A DNA stretch of 64,000 nucleotides from Blastocatellia bacterium. Its GTDB lineage: Bacteria; Acidobacteriota; Blastocatellia; HR10. The stretch lies in NCBI GenBank assembly GCA_025055075.1, contig JANWYV010000016.1:1-64000 (forward strand), read 5' to 3'. The notes below the pieces were generated by a model. The model was not told the DNA's origin, ran no database searches, and was given only the letters and a program-made list of their open reading frames with translations. Of this stretch, positions 10,372 to 17,627 are shown piece by piece (within the stretch, counting starts at the first letter, position 1; each line of letters opens with the position of its first letter). The position numbers and the translations under genes are program-made.

Positions 10372-11175
10372 ATGTCGCCCGTACTCGTCATCTTGAGAAA
10401 GGAATGGACCGACCTGCGGCGGCACCGCTTGCTCGTGCTCTCGATGGTCGTGCCAGCTCTCGTCTTCCTCCTGCTGCCGTTCATCCTCACGATCCTCATC
10501 CCGCTCTTTGATCCCTCGAGCTTGAGCGATCAGGATTTTCTGCGGATGATCGAAGTGTTGGGACGCGCGGAGCCGGAGTTACGGCGACTGGACCCTTTGG
10601 TGGTCCTGCACATCTACATCTTCCGACAGTTCGTCCTCATGCTTTTGCTCGTGCCGATTCTCGGCGCGCTCTCGATTGCGACCTACAGCATCATCGGGGA
10701 GAAGCAGAATCGCACGCTCGAGCCGCTTCTCGCGACGCCGATTGCGACGACCGAGCTTCTGTGGGGAAAGAGTCTGGCCGCGGCCATTCCGGCGACGCTG
10801 CTGGTGTGGGCCACTTTCGGACTCTACGTGCTGGGGATCCGTGCGTTGAGCCCTCCGGAAGTGCTTCCTCGCGTCGCGAATCCCGTCGGGCTCGGTCTCA
10901 TCTTCCTCATCGGACCACTGGTCGCGGTCCTCAGTCTGGGACTTGGGGTGATCGTCTCTTCGCGCGCGAAGGATCCACGCACGGCGCAGCAGGTCGGGGT
11001 CGTCCTGATCCTCCCCATCATGGCTCTCTTCATCATGCAGATGCGCGGCTTCTTCCTCTTGGACGTCCGATGGCTCTTCGTGGGAGCAGCAGCGCTGCTT
11101 GCGCTCGATGTGGTCCTCCTGAAAATCGGCGCGCGCCTCTTCGAGCGAGAGACGATCCTCACTCGCTGGGGCTGA
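10372..11175 (+). CDS. ABC-2 type transporter permease
   Basis: A 267-residue membrane protein beginning MSPVLVILRKEWTDLRRHR, the cytoplasmic N-terminus typical of ABC-2 permeases, followed by a first TM helix, an extracytoplasmic loop and a cluster of about five more helices. The ENRT-type feature appears as GEKQNRTLEPLLATPI, a conserved family motif. It follows the ATPase gene by 4 bases and is its membrane partner. Pairs like this work as a dimer of each subunit. Cargo is not deducible. Confidence 0.92.
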   Translation: MSPVLVILRKEWTDLRRHRLLVLSMVVPALVFLLLPFILTILIPLFDPSSLSDQDFLRMIEVLGRAEPELRRLDPLVVLHIYIFRQFVLMLLLVPILGALSIATYSIIGEKQNRTLEPLLATPIATTELLWGKSLAAAIPATLLVWATFGLYVLGIRALSPPEVLPRVANPVGLGLIFLIGPLVAVLSLGLGVIVSSRAKDPRTAQQVGVVLILPIMALFIMQMRGFFLLDVRWLFVGAAALLALDVVLLKIGARLFERETILTRWG

Positions 11176-11191
11176 AGTCGGCGCGAGCTAT

Positions 11192-11644
11192 CTATCGCGC
11201 GAGCGTGCGCAGGAAGTTCACCAGATGCCAGATCTCCTCCTGACTCAACGTCTTCTCAAAATCCGGCATGGGCGGATTTCCCTTGGCGATCTTCCAAAAC
11301 AATTCCCCGTCGCTCTGCGCGCGCATCCGAGCGCGGTCGGTCAAATCTTTCGGCTTTATCTCGAGAGCTTCCGCCATAGGGCCATCGCCTTTACCGCTCT
11401 CTCCATGGCACATGGCGCATTGTTCGGCAAACAGGCTCTTCCCCTTGCGGATCGAAGCGCTCGTCGCCCGAATCGGATTCTTCATCCGCTTGGCCGATTC
11501 GGGAACGTTCCAACGATTGGACTCTTGTTTGGCGATCGGCCCAAGGGGGGCCCAAGAGGCCGACGAATATTCGCGCCCGAGGACCACAAGTGTCCCGATG
11601 ATCATGATCCCCCAAAGAAGCGGAACCCAATTCTGACCTCGCAT
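11192..11644 (-). CDS. Membrane-anchored c-type cytochrome (monoheme)
   Basis: A 150-residue protein with an N-terminal hydrophobic anchor (about residues 5-23) and one haem-binding motif CAMCH. MPDF near the C-terminus offers the probable axial methionine. It belongs to the class I cytochrome c fold and would act on the periplasmic side as an electron carrier. The ATG at 11644 is chosen for the GGGGGAGCG site and because it places the anchor at the start; an upstream in-frame start at 11746 would add 34 low-quality residues. It stands alone and converges on the ABC permease gene 16 bases away. Partner oxidoreductase not in view. Confidence 0.9.
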   Translation of the reverse strand: MRGQNWVPLLWGIMIIGTLVVLGREYSSASWAPLGPIAKQESNRWNVPESAKRMKNPIRATSASIRKGKSLFAEQCAMCHGESGKGDGPMAEALEIKPKDLTDRARMRAQSDGELFWKIAKGNPPMPDFEKTLSQEEIWHLVNFLRTLAR

Positions 11645-11779
11645 CGCTCCCCCTTCTCCGAAATCTCTTCCGAAGGAATTCCATTGTATCGGCTCTCGGA
11701 GCCCAGAGGCAAAGCGCGCGCGTCCCCAACCGCTTGCCCGGGCCAAGCGCGAGCTTGCTCGAAGGAAGACCGAAGGGCG

Positions 11780-12857
11780 TCATCGAATCGCCACGGTCAC
11801 AGCCCGCCCTTCATCGGGGAACTTCACCCACGCGAGTCGGCGCATCGGCGATCATTTGGCGAAAGCTCGGGAACTTCCGCGCGTCCACGGTGAAGCTCCG
11901 AAATCCGTCCATGTAGTCGATGTCCAGGTAGATCACGTCGCACGGGATCTGACGCTGCCGAAACGCGCGGGCGATCTCGCGCACGCGACTTTCGGGCTCA
12001 TAGCTCCATCGGGATTGTTGATAGCCGAGCGCCCACTTCGGCGGCAGCGGCATGCGTCCCACGAGTTCCGTATAGCGCTCGATGACTTTCCTCGGATCGG
12101 GCCCGTAGAAGACGTAGTAGTTCAGCTCGCCCTCCTCTGCGCCGAACGAATACTGATCGCGCCGCGTGCTCCCCAGATCGAAGCTGGAGCGCGAGGGATT
12201 GTCGAAGAAAATCCCGTAACTGCGTCCCTGACGCAAAGCCAGCAGGAGGGGGATGGATTGATAGAGCGGATCCGTCCCTCGTTGATACCCATAAGCGTCC
12301 GTGTTCCAGTTGACATACACTCGACCGCGATGCTCAAGTGGTCCTGCTCGTTCTCCCAGCCCGTAGTAATATTCGTCGGGCGGCATCACCTTCCACACGC
12401 GCACTTCCCGACCCTCCCAGCTCATGCCCGCTCCGGGGGCATCCGCCACGATGACCTCGCCCTGCCGATCGCGAATCGTCACTGCGCAAGGGGATTTGTG
12501 AATCTCGACGATCGGCTCCCACGTGCTCAGCCGAACGCTCATCCGATCCTCGCCGATCTCCACGGGGACGGTCGGCCATTCAGTCTTAACCACGGCCCAG
12601 CTCTCATTAGGGCCAAATGCCGCCCCTGGCGGCATCCGAACCCGAATGAGATCGGTTGCCAAAACAGTGACCTGAAGCTGCGCGTTCTGACAATCGAGTG
12701 TCACCCCGCGCGCCTGGCGCGTGACCAAACGGGCTGAGCCGATTCGTTGCTATTGCCCGACCGTTGGGAAGACTTGGGCCAGAAGTGCAAACGAGACCGC
12801 GAGCCCCACGCGTAGAGCTCTCCGATGCCGGGCACCTAAGGCGAATGACCGAAGCAT
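11780..12857 (-). pseudogene. Decayed GH31 alpha-glucosidase-like gene
   Basis: An ATG at 12857 with a GAGGAGAGGG site opens a signal-peptide-like segment (MLRSFALG... then a hydrophobic stretch) that hits an in-frame TAG at codon 36. Beyond it the same frame continues for about 305 codons with GH31 N-terminal and early barrel features: GLGERAGPLEHRG, YQSIPLLLAL, YGPDPRKVIERY, PKWALGYQQSR and DVIYLDIDYMDGFRSFT. The frame stops at 11811, far short of the roughly 700-800 residues usual for GH31, so the catalytic nucleophile region (WxDMNE-type) is absent. A shifted frame ending at 11780 reads LAWVKFPDEGRAVTVAIR, which could be the original C-terminus left after an internal deletion. The CAG-to-TAG change looks like a C-to-T transition. 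Call: pseudogene. Confidence 0.8.
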
Positions 12858-13135
12858 ATCCCTCTCCTCAGTGCGAAGAAGCTGACCTTGATCTCGTGCT
12901 CTCCTCGTCCAATGATTCTGCGTGCTGAAGATCGGGTGGCATTCTAACTCCTCCCTCGCGTCTCCTCAACAGGCAGGCGAAAGGGGGTAGCACGAGCCTC
13001 CCGGCTCGTCGAAGGAGCTGATCGGGCGAAGGGCGCGACCAGCGCTCTTCCGCGGGCGCGCGGTGGGGAACATCTCGGGCTCGATTTTCTCCCCACCTTC
13101 GCGCTATGATGCTTCGCTCTCACGGGGACGAGGCG

Positions 13136-13435
13136 ATGAAGACGGTGCAATGGATGGAAGAGCAGCGCGCCCTCCTCGCGCGACGCGCGGATAAGATGGT
13201 ACGCGTGGCCGCCGCCCTGTTTCTCGTGAGTTGCGCGCTGGCTCTCGGCGTCGTGATCGCGCGGCGATGGGCCGATCATCCGGCGGGCATGTATATCGTG
13301 CTCGGCATGGCGTTGCTGTCGGTCGCCTTGATCGTGGCCGCCTTCGGCATGTTGTTGCCGCTTCCCTGGATCATCCATCAGCTCAAACAAATGGATGAGC
13401 TCATCGCCGAACAGCGGCGCCGCGAGGGATCGTAA
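13136..13435 (+). CDS. Small two-helix membrane protein
   Basis: A 99-residue protein starting MKTVQWMEEQRALLARRADK, with two hydrophobic segments at about residues 23-42 and 50-78 and a charged C-terminus that ends QRRREGS. An in-frame ATG 30 bases upstream is less likely because GACGAGGCG precedes 13136. No family is recognised. It may be a small inner-membrane protein. It converges on the following minus-strand gene. Confidence 0.6.
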   Translation: MKTVQWMEEQRALLARRADKMVRVAAALFLVSCALALGVVIARRWADHPAGMYIVLGMALLSVALIVAAFGMLLPLPWIIHQLKQMDELIAEQRRREGS

Positions 13436-13446
13436 TCCGTCGCGCC

Positions 13447-13818
13447 TCACGGTTCGTAGGCGAGCAAATCTGCCGCCAGCACGTCGCCTTTCTTCGTGAG
13501 ATGGTGAAGAATGAGATGCACGTCTCGCGATGAACCGTACAACAAAGGGAGCACATCGGCCAGAATCTTCCCATTCCCGGACTCCGGCCCGCCACGCGGA
13601 TCCACCTCCACGACGAGCGCGTGACGAATAGCAGCGGCTTCTTCGCTCGCGGTCTCGGCTTGCAAAAGCACCATCTCAGGCACATCCACCAAACGCAAGA
13701 GCGCTTTGATCGTCGGCTTGTTCGCTTCATTCAAAAGGCGCACGCGAAGCCGATCCCGAGCGAGCAACTCGGCTTCGGTCAATGACGTCGAGAGCACAAG
13801 CCGCACGGTCGGTTGCAT
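13447..13818 (-). CDS. Hypothetical 123-residue protein
   Basis: Starts MQPTVRLVLSTSLTEAELL with GAGAGGAG ahead of the ATG, and a decent promoter lies upstream (13854-13883). It has no signal peptide or TM helix. Visible features are an LLRLVDVPEMVLLQAE segment and a C-terminal KKGDVLAADLLAYEP. The composition suggests a folded cytoplasmic alpha/beta protein, but no family is recognised. Coding status is supported by start, promoter and codon use rather than homology. Confidence 0.65.
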   Translation of the reverse strand: MQPTVRLVLSTSLTEAELLARDRLRVRLLNEANKPTIKALLRLVDVPEMVLLQAETASEEAAAIRHALVVEVDPRGGPESGNGKILADVLPLLYGSSRDVHLILHHLTKKGDVLAADLLAYEP

Positions 13819-13853
13819 GACTCCTCTCCCGATGAGCGAATCTCCCGATGGCA

Positions 13854-13883
13854 AATGTACGCCAGAGACCCACGCGCTGTCGA
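13854..13883 (-). promoter_or_regulatory. Sigma-70-type promoter for the 123-residue protein
   Basis: On the minus strand TCGACA (13883-13878) is followed after 18 bases by TACATT (13859-13854), about 36 bases before the ATG at 13818. Five of six -35 bases fit the consensus. Confidence 0.45.
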
Positions 13884-14033
13884 GCCGAAGCGATGAAGGG
13901 TTGATTCCGACAGAGCACGCGCATGCGAGCGCCTGAACTTCGCCCCGAGCGCGCACAGTTGAGGCGAGATTCCCACTTCCTCCGGACAGCGCATCTGGAA
14001 AGGGGGGACCTCTCCATGGCAGATCCGATCACC

Positions 14034-14110
14034 TGGCGCGCCCGGGGGGACTCGAACCCCCAACCCTTGGATCCGAAGTCCAATGCTCTATCCAATTGAG
14101 CTACGGGCGC
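14034..14110 (-). tRNA. tRNA-Arg, anticodon TCG
   Basis: Cloverleaf on the minus strand: acceptor GCGCCCG/CGGGCGC, D arm GCTC...GAGC, anticodon stem TTGGA/TCCAA around CTTCGGA (anticodon TCG), T arm GGGGG TTCGAGT CCCCC, discriminator G and encoded CCA. It reads CGA and related arginine codons. Its acceptor stem is identical to that of the tRNA-Arg(CCG) at 2946-3022. Confidence 0.96.
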
Positions 14111-14129
14111 GCGAAATCAGCGAGTGAAG

Positions 14130-14159
14130 AGAATATCACACCGCATTCCCCATCGTCCA
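14130..14159 (-). promoter_or_regulatory. Candidate promoter for tRNA-Arg(TCG)
   Basis: TGGACG (14159-14154) and TATTCT (14135-14130) on the minus strand are 18 bases apart and end 19 bases before the mature tRNA. The -35 resembles that of the other tRNA-Arg gene. Confidence 0.45.
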
Positions 14160-14333
14160 GAGTCGCCACGCGTCCCTTCGGAAGACCCGCTCGTGCAGAA
14201 TCCGCATCAGCCGTCAGGGTGTGAGGGACGGATCTCTCCCACATGCCCGTCTTTCGCGAGAGGTCATGAGCGCGCCCGCTCCAACAGTCAGTCGAGCGGG
14301 GGTGTCGAGACGCGAAGGGTTCGGGGGAATCGT

Positions 14334-15719
14334 TCATCGAAAGAGCTGACGGATAGTGCCCATAGCGAGGGCTAGCTCCAAGCGAGCCAGATTATGGGCG
14401 TAGAGCGCCGCGATGTGGTTCTCTCGCGCGCGTTGCAGGCGGGTTTGGGCATCGGTGACTTCGAGGCTCGTGGTCACGCCGGCTTCGTACCGATGGCGCG
14501 CTTGTTCGAGTTCTCGCTCGGCCAGTCGCAGGCCTTCCTCGGCGACTTTCACCTGCTCGTCAGCCAAGCGCACGCTATCCAAAGCGGCCCGCACTTCCAG
14601 CTCGATCTGTCGTCGGAGGTCCTCCGTCTGCACCTGCTCTTGCTTCCATGCGGCTTGAGCATCCGCGCGCCGCGCCTGGCGCCGACCACCGTCGAAGAGG
14701 GGGAGGCGAAGCGCGACTCCAAAGGTTCGCGTGGGGGCCATGTGCGTGAGGCTTGATCCAATGGTCCCGTAGTCGGCGAATCCCACGAGCGAAGGCAATC
14801 GTTCCCACTTCGTCGCACTGTAAGCAAGCTGCGCCGCCGCTTCACGCTCTCGCTGAGCCGCGTAGTCGGCGCGCGAGCGCCACGCCGTCTCCAAGGCATG
14901 CGCCAACGTCGGCACCTCCATCGGCCGGTAGGTGAGCGCATCCGTCAAGTGCAATTCCGTCTCCAGCGGAAGCCCGAGCGCCTTGAGCAATTCCAACTGC
15001 GTGCGTCGCCATTCGTTCTCGGCGACGAGCAACTGCTGCCGCTCATGCATGAGCTGAACCTGCGCACGCGTGACCTCAATGCCGATGCCCGTGCCCACGG
15101 CCTTCTGATCTCGAGCGAGCTCGAGTAAGGCTTCTGCCAAGGTGACATTGGCGCGCGCGGTCGCCAGAGCCGCTTCAGCCCGAAGTGCAGCCAAATACAG
15201 GCGGGCGACGTGGCCAGCCACCTGATCGCGCACGCGTTCGAGATCGATTTGGGCGGCCTCCACGCCTGCATTCGCCGCTTGAAGGCGGCGCACCAGCGGG
15301 AGATCGAACAACGTCTGCGTAGCCGTCGCGCGCAGATCAAAGGTCATGAACGGTCCCACGAAGGGACGAAATCCGGGGAACGGGATCCGAATGCCCACCG
15401 CGTCGAGATTCAGCGTGCGATTTTGCTGACTGAGCGAGGCCTCGACGTGCGGCAGAAAGGCGGCCCGCACCTCGTCTCGTTGTGCCGCTACGCGACGGAG
15501 CTGGTGTTCGACCAAACGCACGCGCGCGTTCCCTTCCGGAGCGAGCGCCAAGGCCACAGCCTCTCTCAGGCTGAGGGAGAGAACAGGGCGAACGCTCCGC
15601 TCGGGATTCGACACCCTTTCCTGTGCCGCGCCAATGGAAGGAAGGAGAAGGAGAAGGACCAGGGGCACGTATTGCCCTGCATGCGTTTGCCACGCGCTCC
15701 TCAGAGATACCTCACGCAT
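14334..15719 (-). CDS. TolC-family outer membrane efflux protein
   Basis: A 461-residue protein with an N-terminal signal peptide (hydrophobic core LVLLLLLPSIGA, cleavage near AQE) and the duplicated outer-membrane-factor layout: long helical hairpins separated by beta segments. Family-like pieces are LSLREAVALAL at the start of the mature protein, LFDLPLVRRLQAANAGV, a central LRLPLFDGGRRQARR and RYEAGVTTSLEVTDAQTRL near the end. It would form the trimeric channel of a type I or RND export system. The start at 15719 has AGGAGGT 6 bases upstream. It is monocistronic here; the window's RND adaptor/pump pair at 39-43.7 kb lacks its own outer-membrane gene, so partnership is possible but unproven. 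Confidence 0.93.
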   Translation of the reverse strand: MREVSLRSAWQTHAGQYVPLVLLLLLPSIGAAQERVSNPERSVRPVLSLSLREAVALALAPEGNARVRLVEHQLRRVAAQRDEVRAAFLPHVEASLSQQNRTLNLDAVGIRIPFPGFRPFVGPFMTFDLRATATQTLFDLPLVRRLQAANAGVEAAQIDLERVRDQVAGHVARLYLAALRAEAALATARANVTLAEALLELARDQKAVGTGIGIEVTRAQVQLMHERQQLLVAENEWRRTQLELLKALGLPLETELHLTDALTYRPMEVPTLAHALETAWRSRADYAAQREREAAAQLAYSATKWERLPSLVGFADYGTIGSSLTHMAPTRTFGVALRLPLFDGGRRQARRADAQAAWKQEQVQTEDLRRQIELEVRAALDSVRLADEQVKVAEEGLRLAERELEQARHRYEAGVTTSLEVTDAQTRLQRARENHIAALYAHNLARLELALAMGTIRQLFR

Positions 15720-15751
15720 CGTATGACCTCCTGAGAAGATGACTTGTGGAA

Positions 15752-15762
15752 GACACTGTGTC
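15752..15762. promoter_or_regulatory. Operator-like palindrome downstream of tolC promoter
   Basis: GACACTGTGTC is a perfect 5-1-5 palindrome placed about 7-17 bases downstream of the predicted tolC transcription start. A repressor site here could block initiation. The cognate regulator is not identifiable. Confidence 0.35.
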
Positions 15763-15775
15763 CACGACGCGTGAG

Positions 15776-15805
15776 ATTTTGCCCGAGAGACGACCCAACT
15801 GTCAA
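15776..15805 (-). promoter_or_regulatory. Sigma-70-type promoter for tolC
   Basis: A perfect TTGACA (15805-15800) is followed after 18 bases by CAAAAT (15781-15776) on the minus strand, giving a leader of about 50 bases to the ATG at 15719. Confidence 0.55.
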
Positions 15806-15995
15806 AAAAGCCAGTCCCCAAGTGAGATCGCGACGTGCATCACAGGACGCTTCTCGGAACCGACCGTGCGCGTATCTCGCTGGAGGGCTCATGAACCTCA
15901 CTGGGTTCGTCGCACGGAGGAATGATCTTCCCGAGGTCTTCGACGCTAGATAGCGCGCGTTCGGCCGATTAGATTCTCCGCAGGAGGGGGCGGCG

Positions 15996-16469
15996 ATGAA
16001 GGCCCGCGCGAAACGAGTCGGAGGCATGATGTGGGTTTTGATCCTCCCTTTGCTCGCCTTCCAAGTAACCTCTCATGATCCTGTGCTGCTCATCCGCATG
16101 CCGGATGAGACGGCTCTGGCGAGCGATCCCTCCGATGCCGATATCGCCCGCTTTGTCGCCGAGCGAAGTCCACACTTGCAGATGACCGCGTCCGATCTCA
16201 TTTGAGATCGGGCTTTCGCCCGTCAAGTGCTCGGGCAGCGACAGATTTTTGAGGAGCTGGCGGCCTTCCAGGCACAAGAGAAGACGAGGGCGCGAGTGCG
16301 GTTCATCGCCTGGGCCGATGCCTTTCGCTTTTTCGCCGACTACGTCTCGGACCAGAGTAATCCGCCGATCGTCGCGCAACTGGGCGACACGTGGGCGGCC
16401 TACTTTCGTTCGCTCGGCGTCGTGGCCTACGAACGGCGACACACTTGGGACGTGCGCGTGTTGTGGTAA
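15996..16469 (+). pseudogene. Remnant of an extracellular sugar-binding protein (ABC solute-binding family 1)
   Basis: An ATG with a strong GCAGGAGGGGGC site opens a frame with a signal peptide and a mature start DPVLLIRMPDE. An in-frame TGA interrupts it at 16203-16205 (SDLI then DRAFARQ), and the same frame continues to a TAA at 16467-16469. The second half reads RVRFIAWADAFRFFADYV and PPIVAQLGDTWAAYFRSLGV, typical of the N-terminal lobe of family 1 solute-binding proteins. Only about 158 of the usual 400-plus codons remain, so the rest has been lost by deletion. The TGA is one C-to-T change from CGA. Confidence 0.78.
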
Positions 16470-16488
16470 AAGATATGGTCACGGCCCA

Positions 16489-17442
16489 ATGCACGCCAGG
16501 ACCGGTGCGCGCGAGTGGGGGAGCGAAGTTTCCACAATTGATACCGCGCTGCTTTTGGCCGGCGTGCTCACGGTGCGGCAGTGCTTCGCTTCCGATCCCG
16601 AAATCGTCGCGTTAGCCACGACGATCTACGAGCGGGTGGATTTCCCCTGGATGCTCAACGGACACCCGACGTTGCTGTCGCATGGCTGGACGCCGGAGGG
16701 AGGATTTCTCTCCGCCCGTTGGGACACTTACAGTGAGCACATGATCCTCTACCTTTTGGCCATCGCCTCGCCGACGCATCCGATCTCGCCCGAGGCCTGG
16801 TATGCCTGGCGGCGGAATCCCATCACCTATGCCGGCTACACGTACATCTACGGCGCGCCGCCGCTTTTCATCCATCAGTATTCGCACGCCTGGATAGACT
16901 TTCGTGGTCGTCAGGAAGAGCGCGGAATGCGCACTGATTGGTTTGAGAATTCGATCCTGGCCACGCGGGCTCATCGAGAATTTTGCCTTCGACTCGCCCG
17001 GGAATTTCCCCTGAGCTACTCGGAGAACGTGTGGGGGATCACGGCTTCCGATTGTCTACGGCAGGGACGGGTGCAATATTGCGACTGGGGTGGGCCGCCG
17101 CCACCGGGCTTTCCCCGCGATGGACGCATTGACGGCACGGTCGTCCCGAGCGCCGCCGCCGGTTCGCTCATGTTCACACCGGATATTTCGGTGCCGGCAC
17201 TTCGCACGATGCGTGAACGATTCTCCACTCAATATGGCGAGCGTTTTTATGGCCGCTATGGCTTCACCGATGCCTTCAACCCCACGACCGGATGGGTGAA
17301 TGCGGACGTCATCGGCATCAGCGTGGGCATCACGCTGCTCAGCGCTGAGAACCTGCGTGCCGGAACCGTCTGGCGCTTTTTCATGCGCAATCCAGAGATC
17401 GAACGCGCCCTCGATCTCATCGGTCTCCGCATCAAGGAGTAA
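16489..17442 (+). pseudogene. Glycoamylase-domain (PF10091-like) fragment, 5' truncated
   Basis: From about 16489 the frame encodes about 317 residues strongly resembling the glycoamylase family of alpha/alpha barrel proteins, some of which are beta-1,2-glucanases. Motifs include WGSEVSTIDTALLLAG, HGWTPEGGFLSARWDTY, PLFIHQYSHAWIDFRG, ENVWGITASDC, DGTVVPSAAAGSL and DAFNPTTGWVNADVIGI. There is no ribosome site or signal peptide at the 5' end, and the sequence is joined directly to the remnant of a sugar-binding protein, so the first part of the gene is missing. The remaining domain reads cleanly with no stop. It could still be expressed by chance, but a deletion-truncated pseudogene is the simplest reading. 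Confidence 0.75.
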
Positions 17443-17590
17443 TCACGCCCACCGCGTGCGCTCCTCATGAGAGATGCAGTCCTCGCGCCCCTTCCTCGAT
17501 CACGGTGAAGATGGCTGACAGAGCGGATCTCGGCGAAGGCTCGCCGTCCAGTTTGCTCTGAGCGAGAGTCGGCCCTTGGTTGGCGAGTTT

Positions 17591-17620
17591 TTGTGGTTCC
17601 TGACGCGCGTCTCTTATAAT
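17591..17620 (+). promoter_or_regulatory. Promoter giving a likely leaderless transcript of the MBL gene
   Basis: TTGTGG (17591-17596), an 18-base spacer and a perfect TATAAT (17615-17620) end 7 bases before the ATG at 17628. The expected transcription start coincides with that ATG. No ribosome site is present. Confidence 0.55.
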
Positions 17621-17627
17621 GATCCCC

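Noticed and set aside
12749-12751. TAG as a possible sense codon in the GH31 relic
   Set aside because: The gene is also C-terminally truncated, and many other genes in the window end cleanly with normal stops, so pseudogenisation is simpler than recoding.
14101-14337. 78-codon minus-strand frame between tRNA-Arg and tolC
   Set aside because: It runs into the tRNA gene, has no ribosome site and no recognisable motif.
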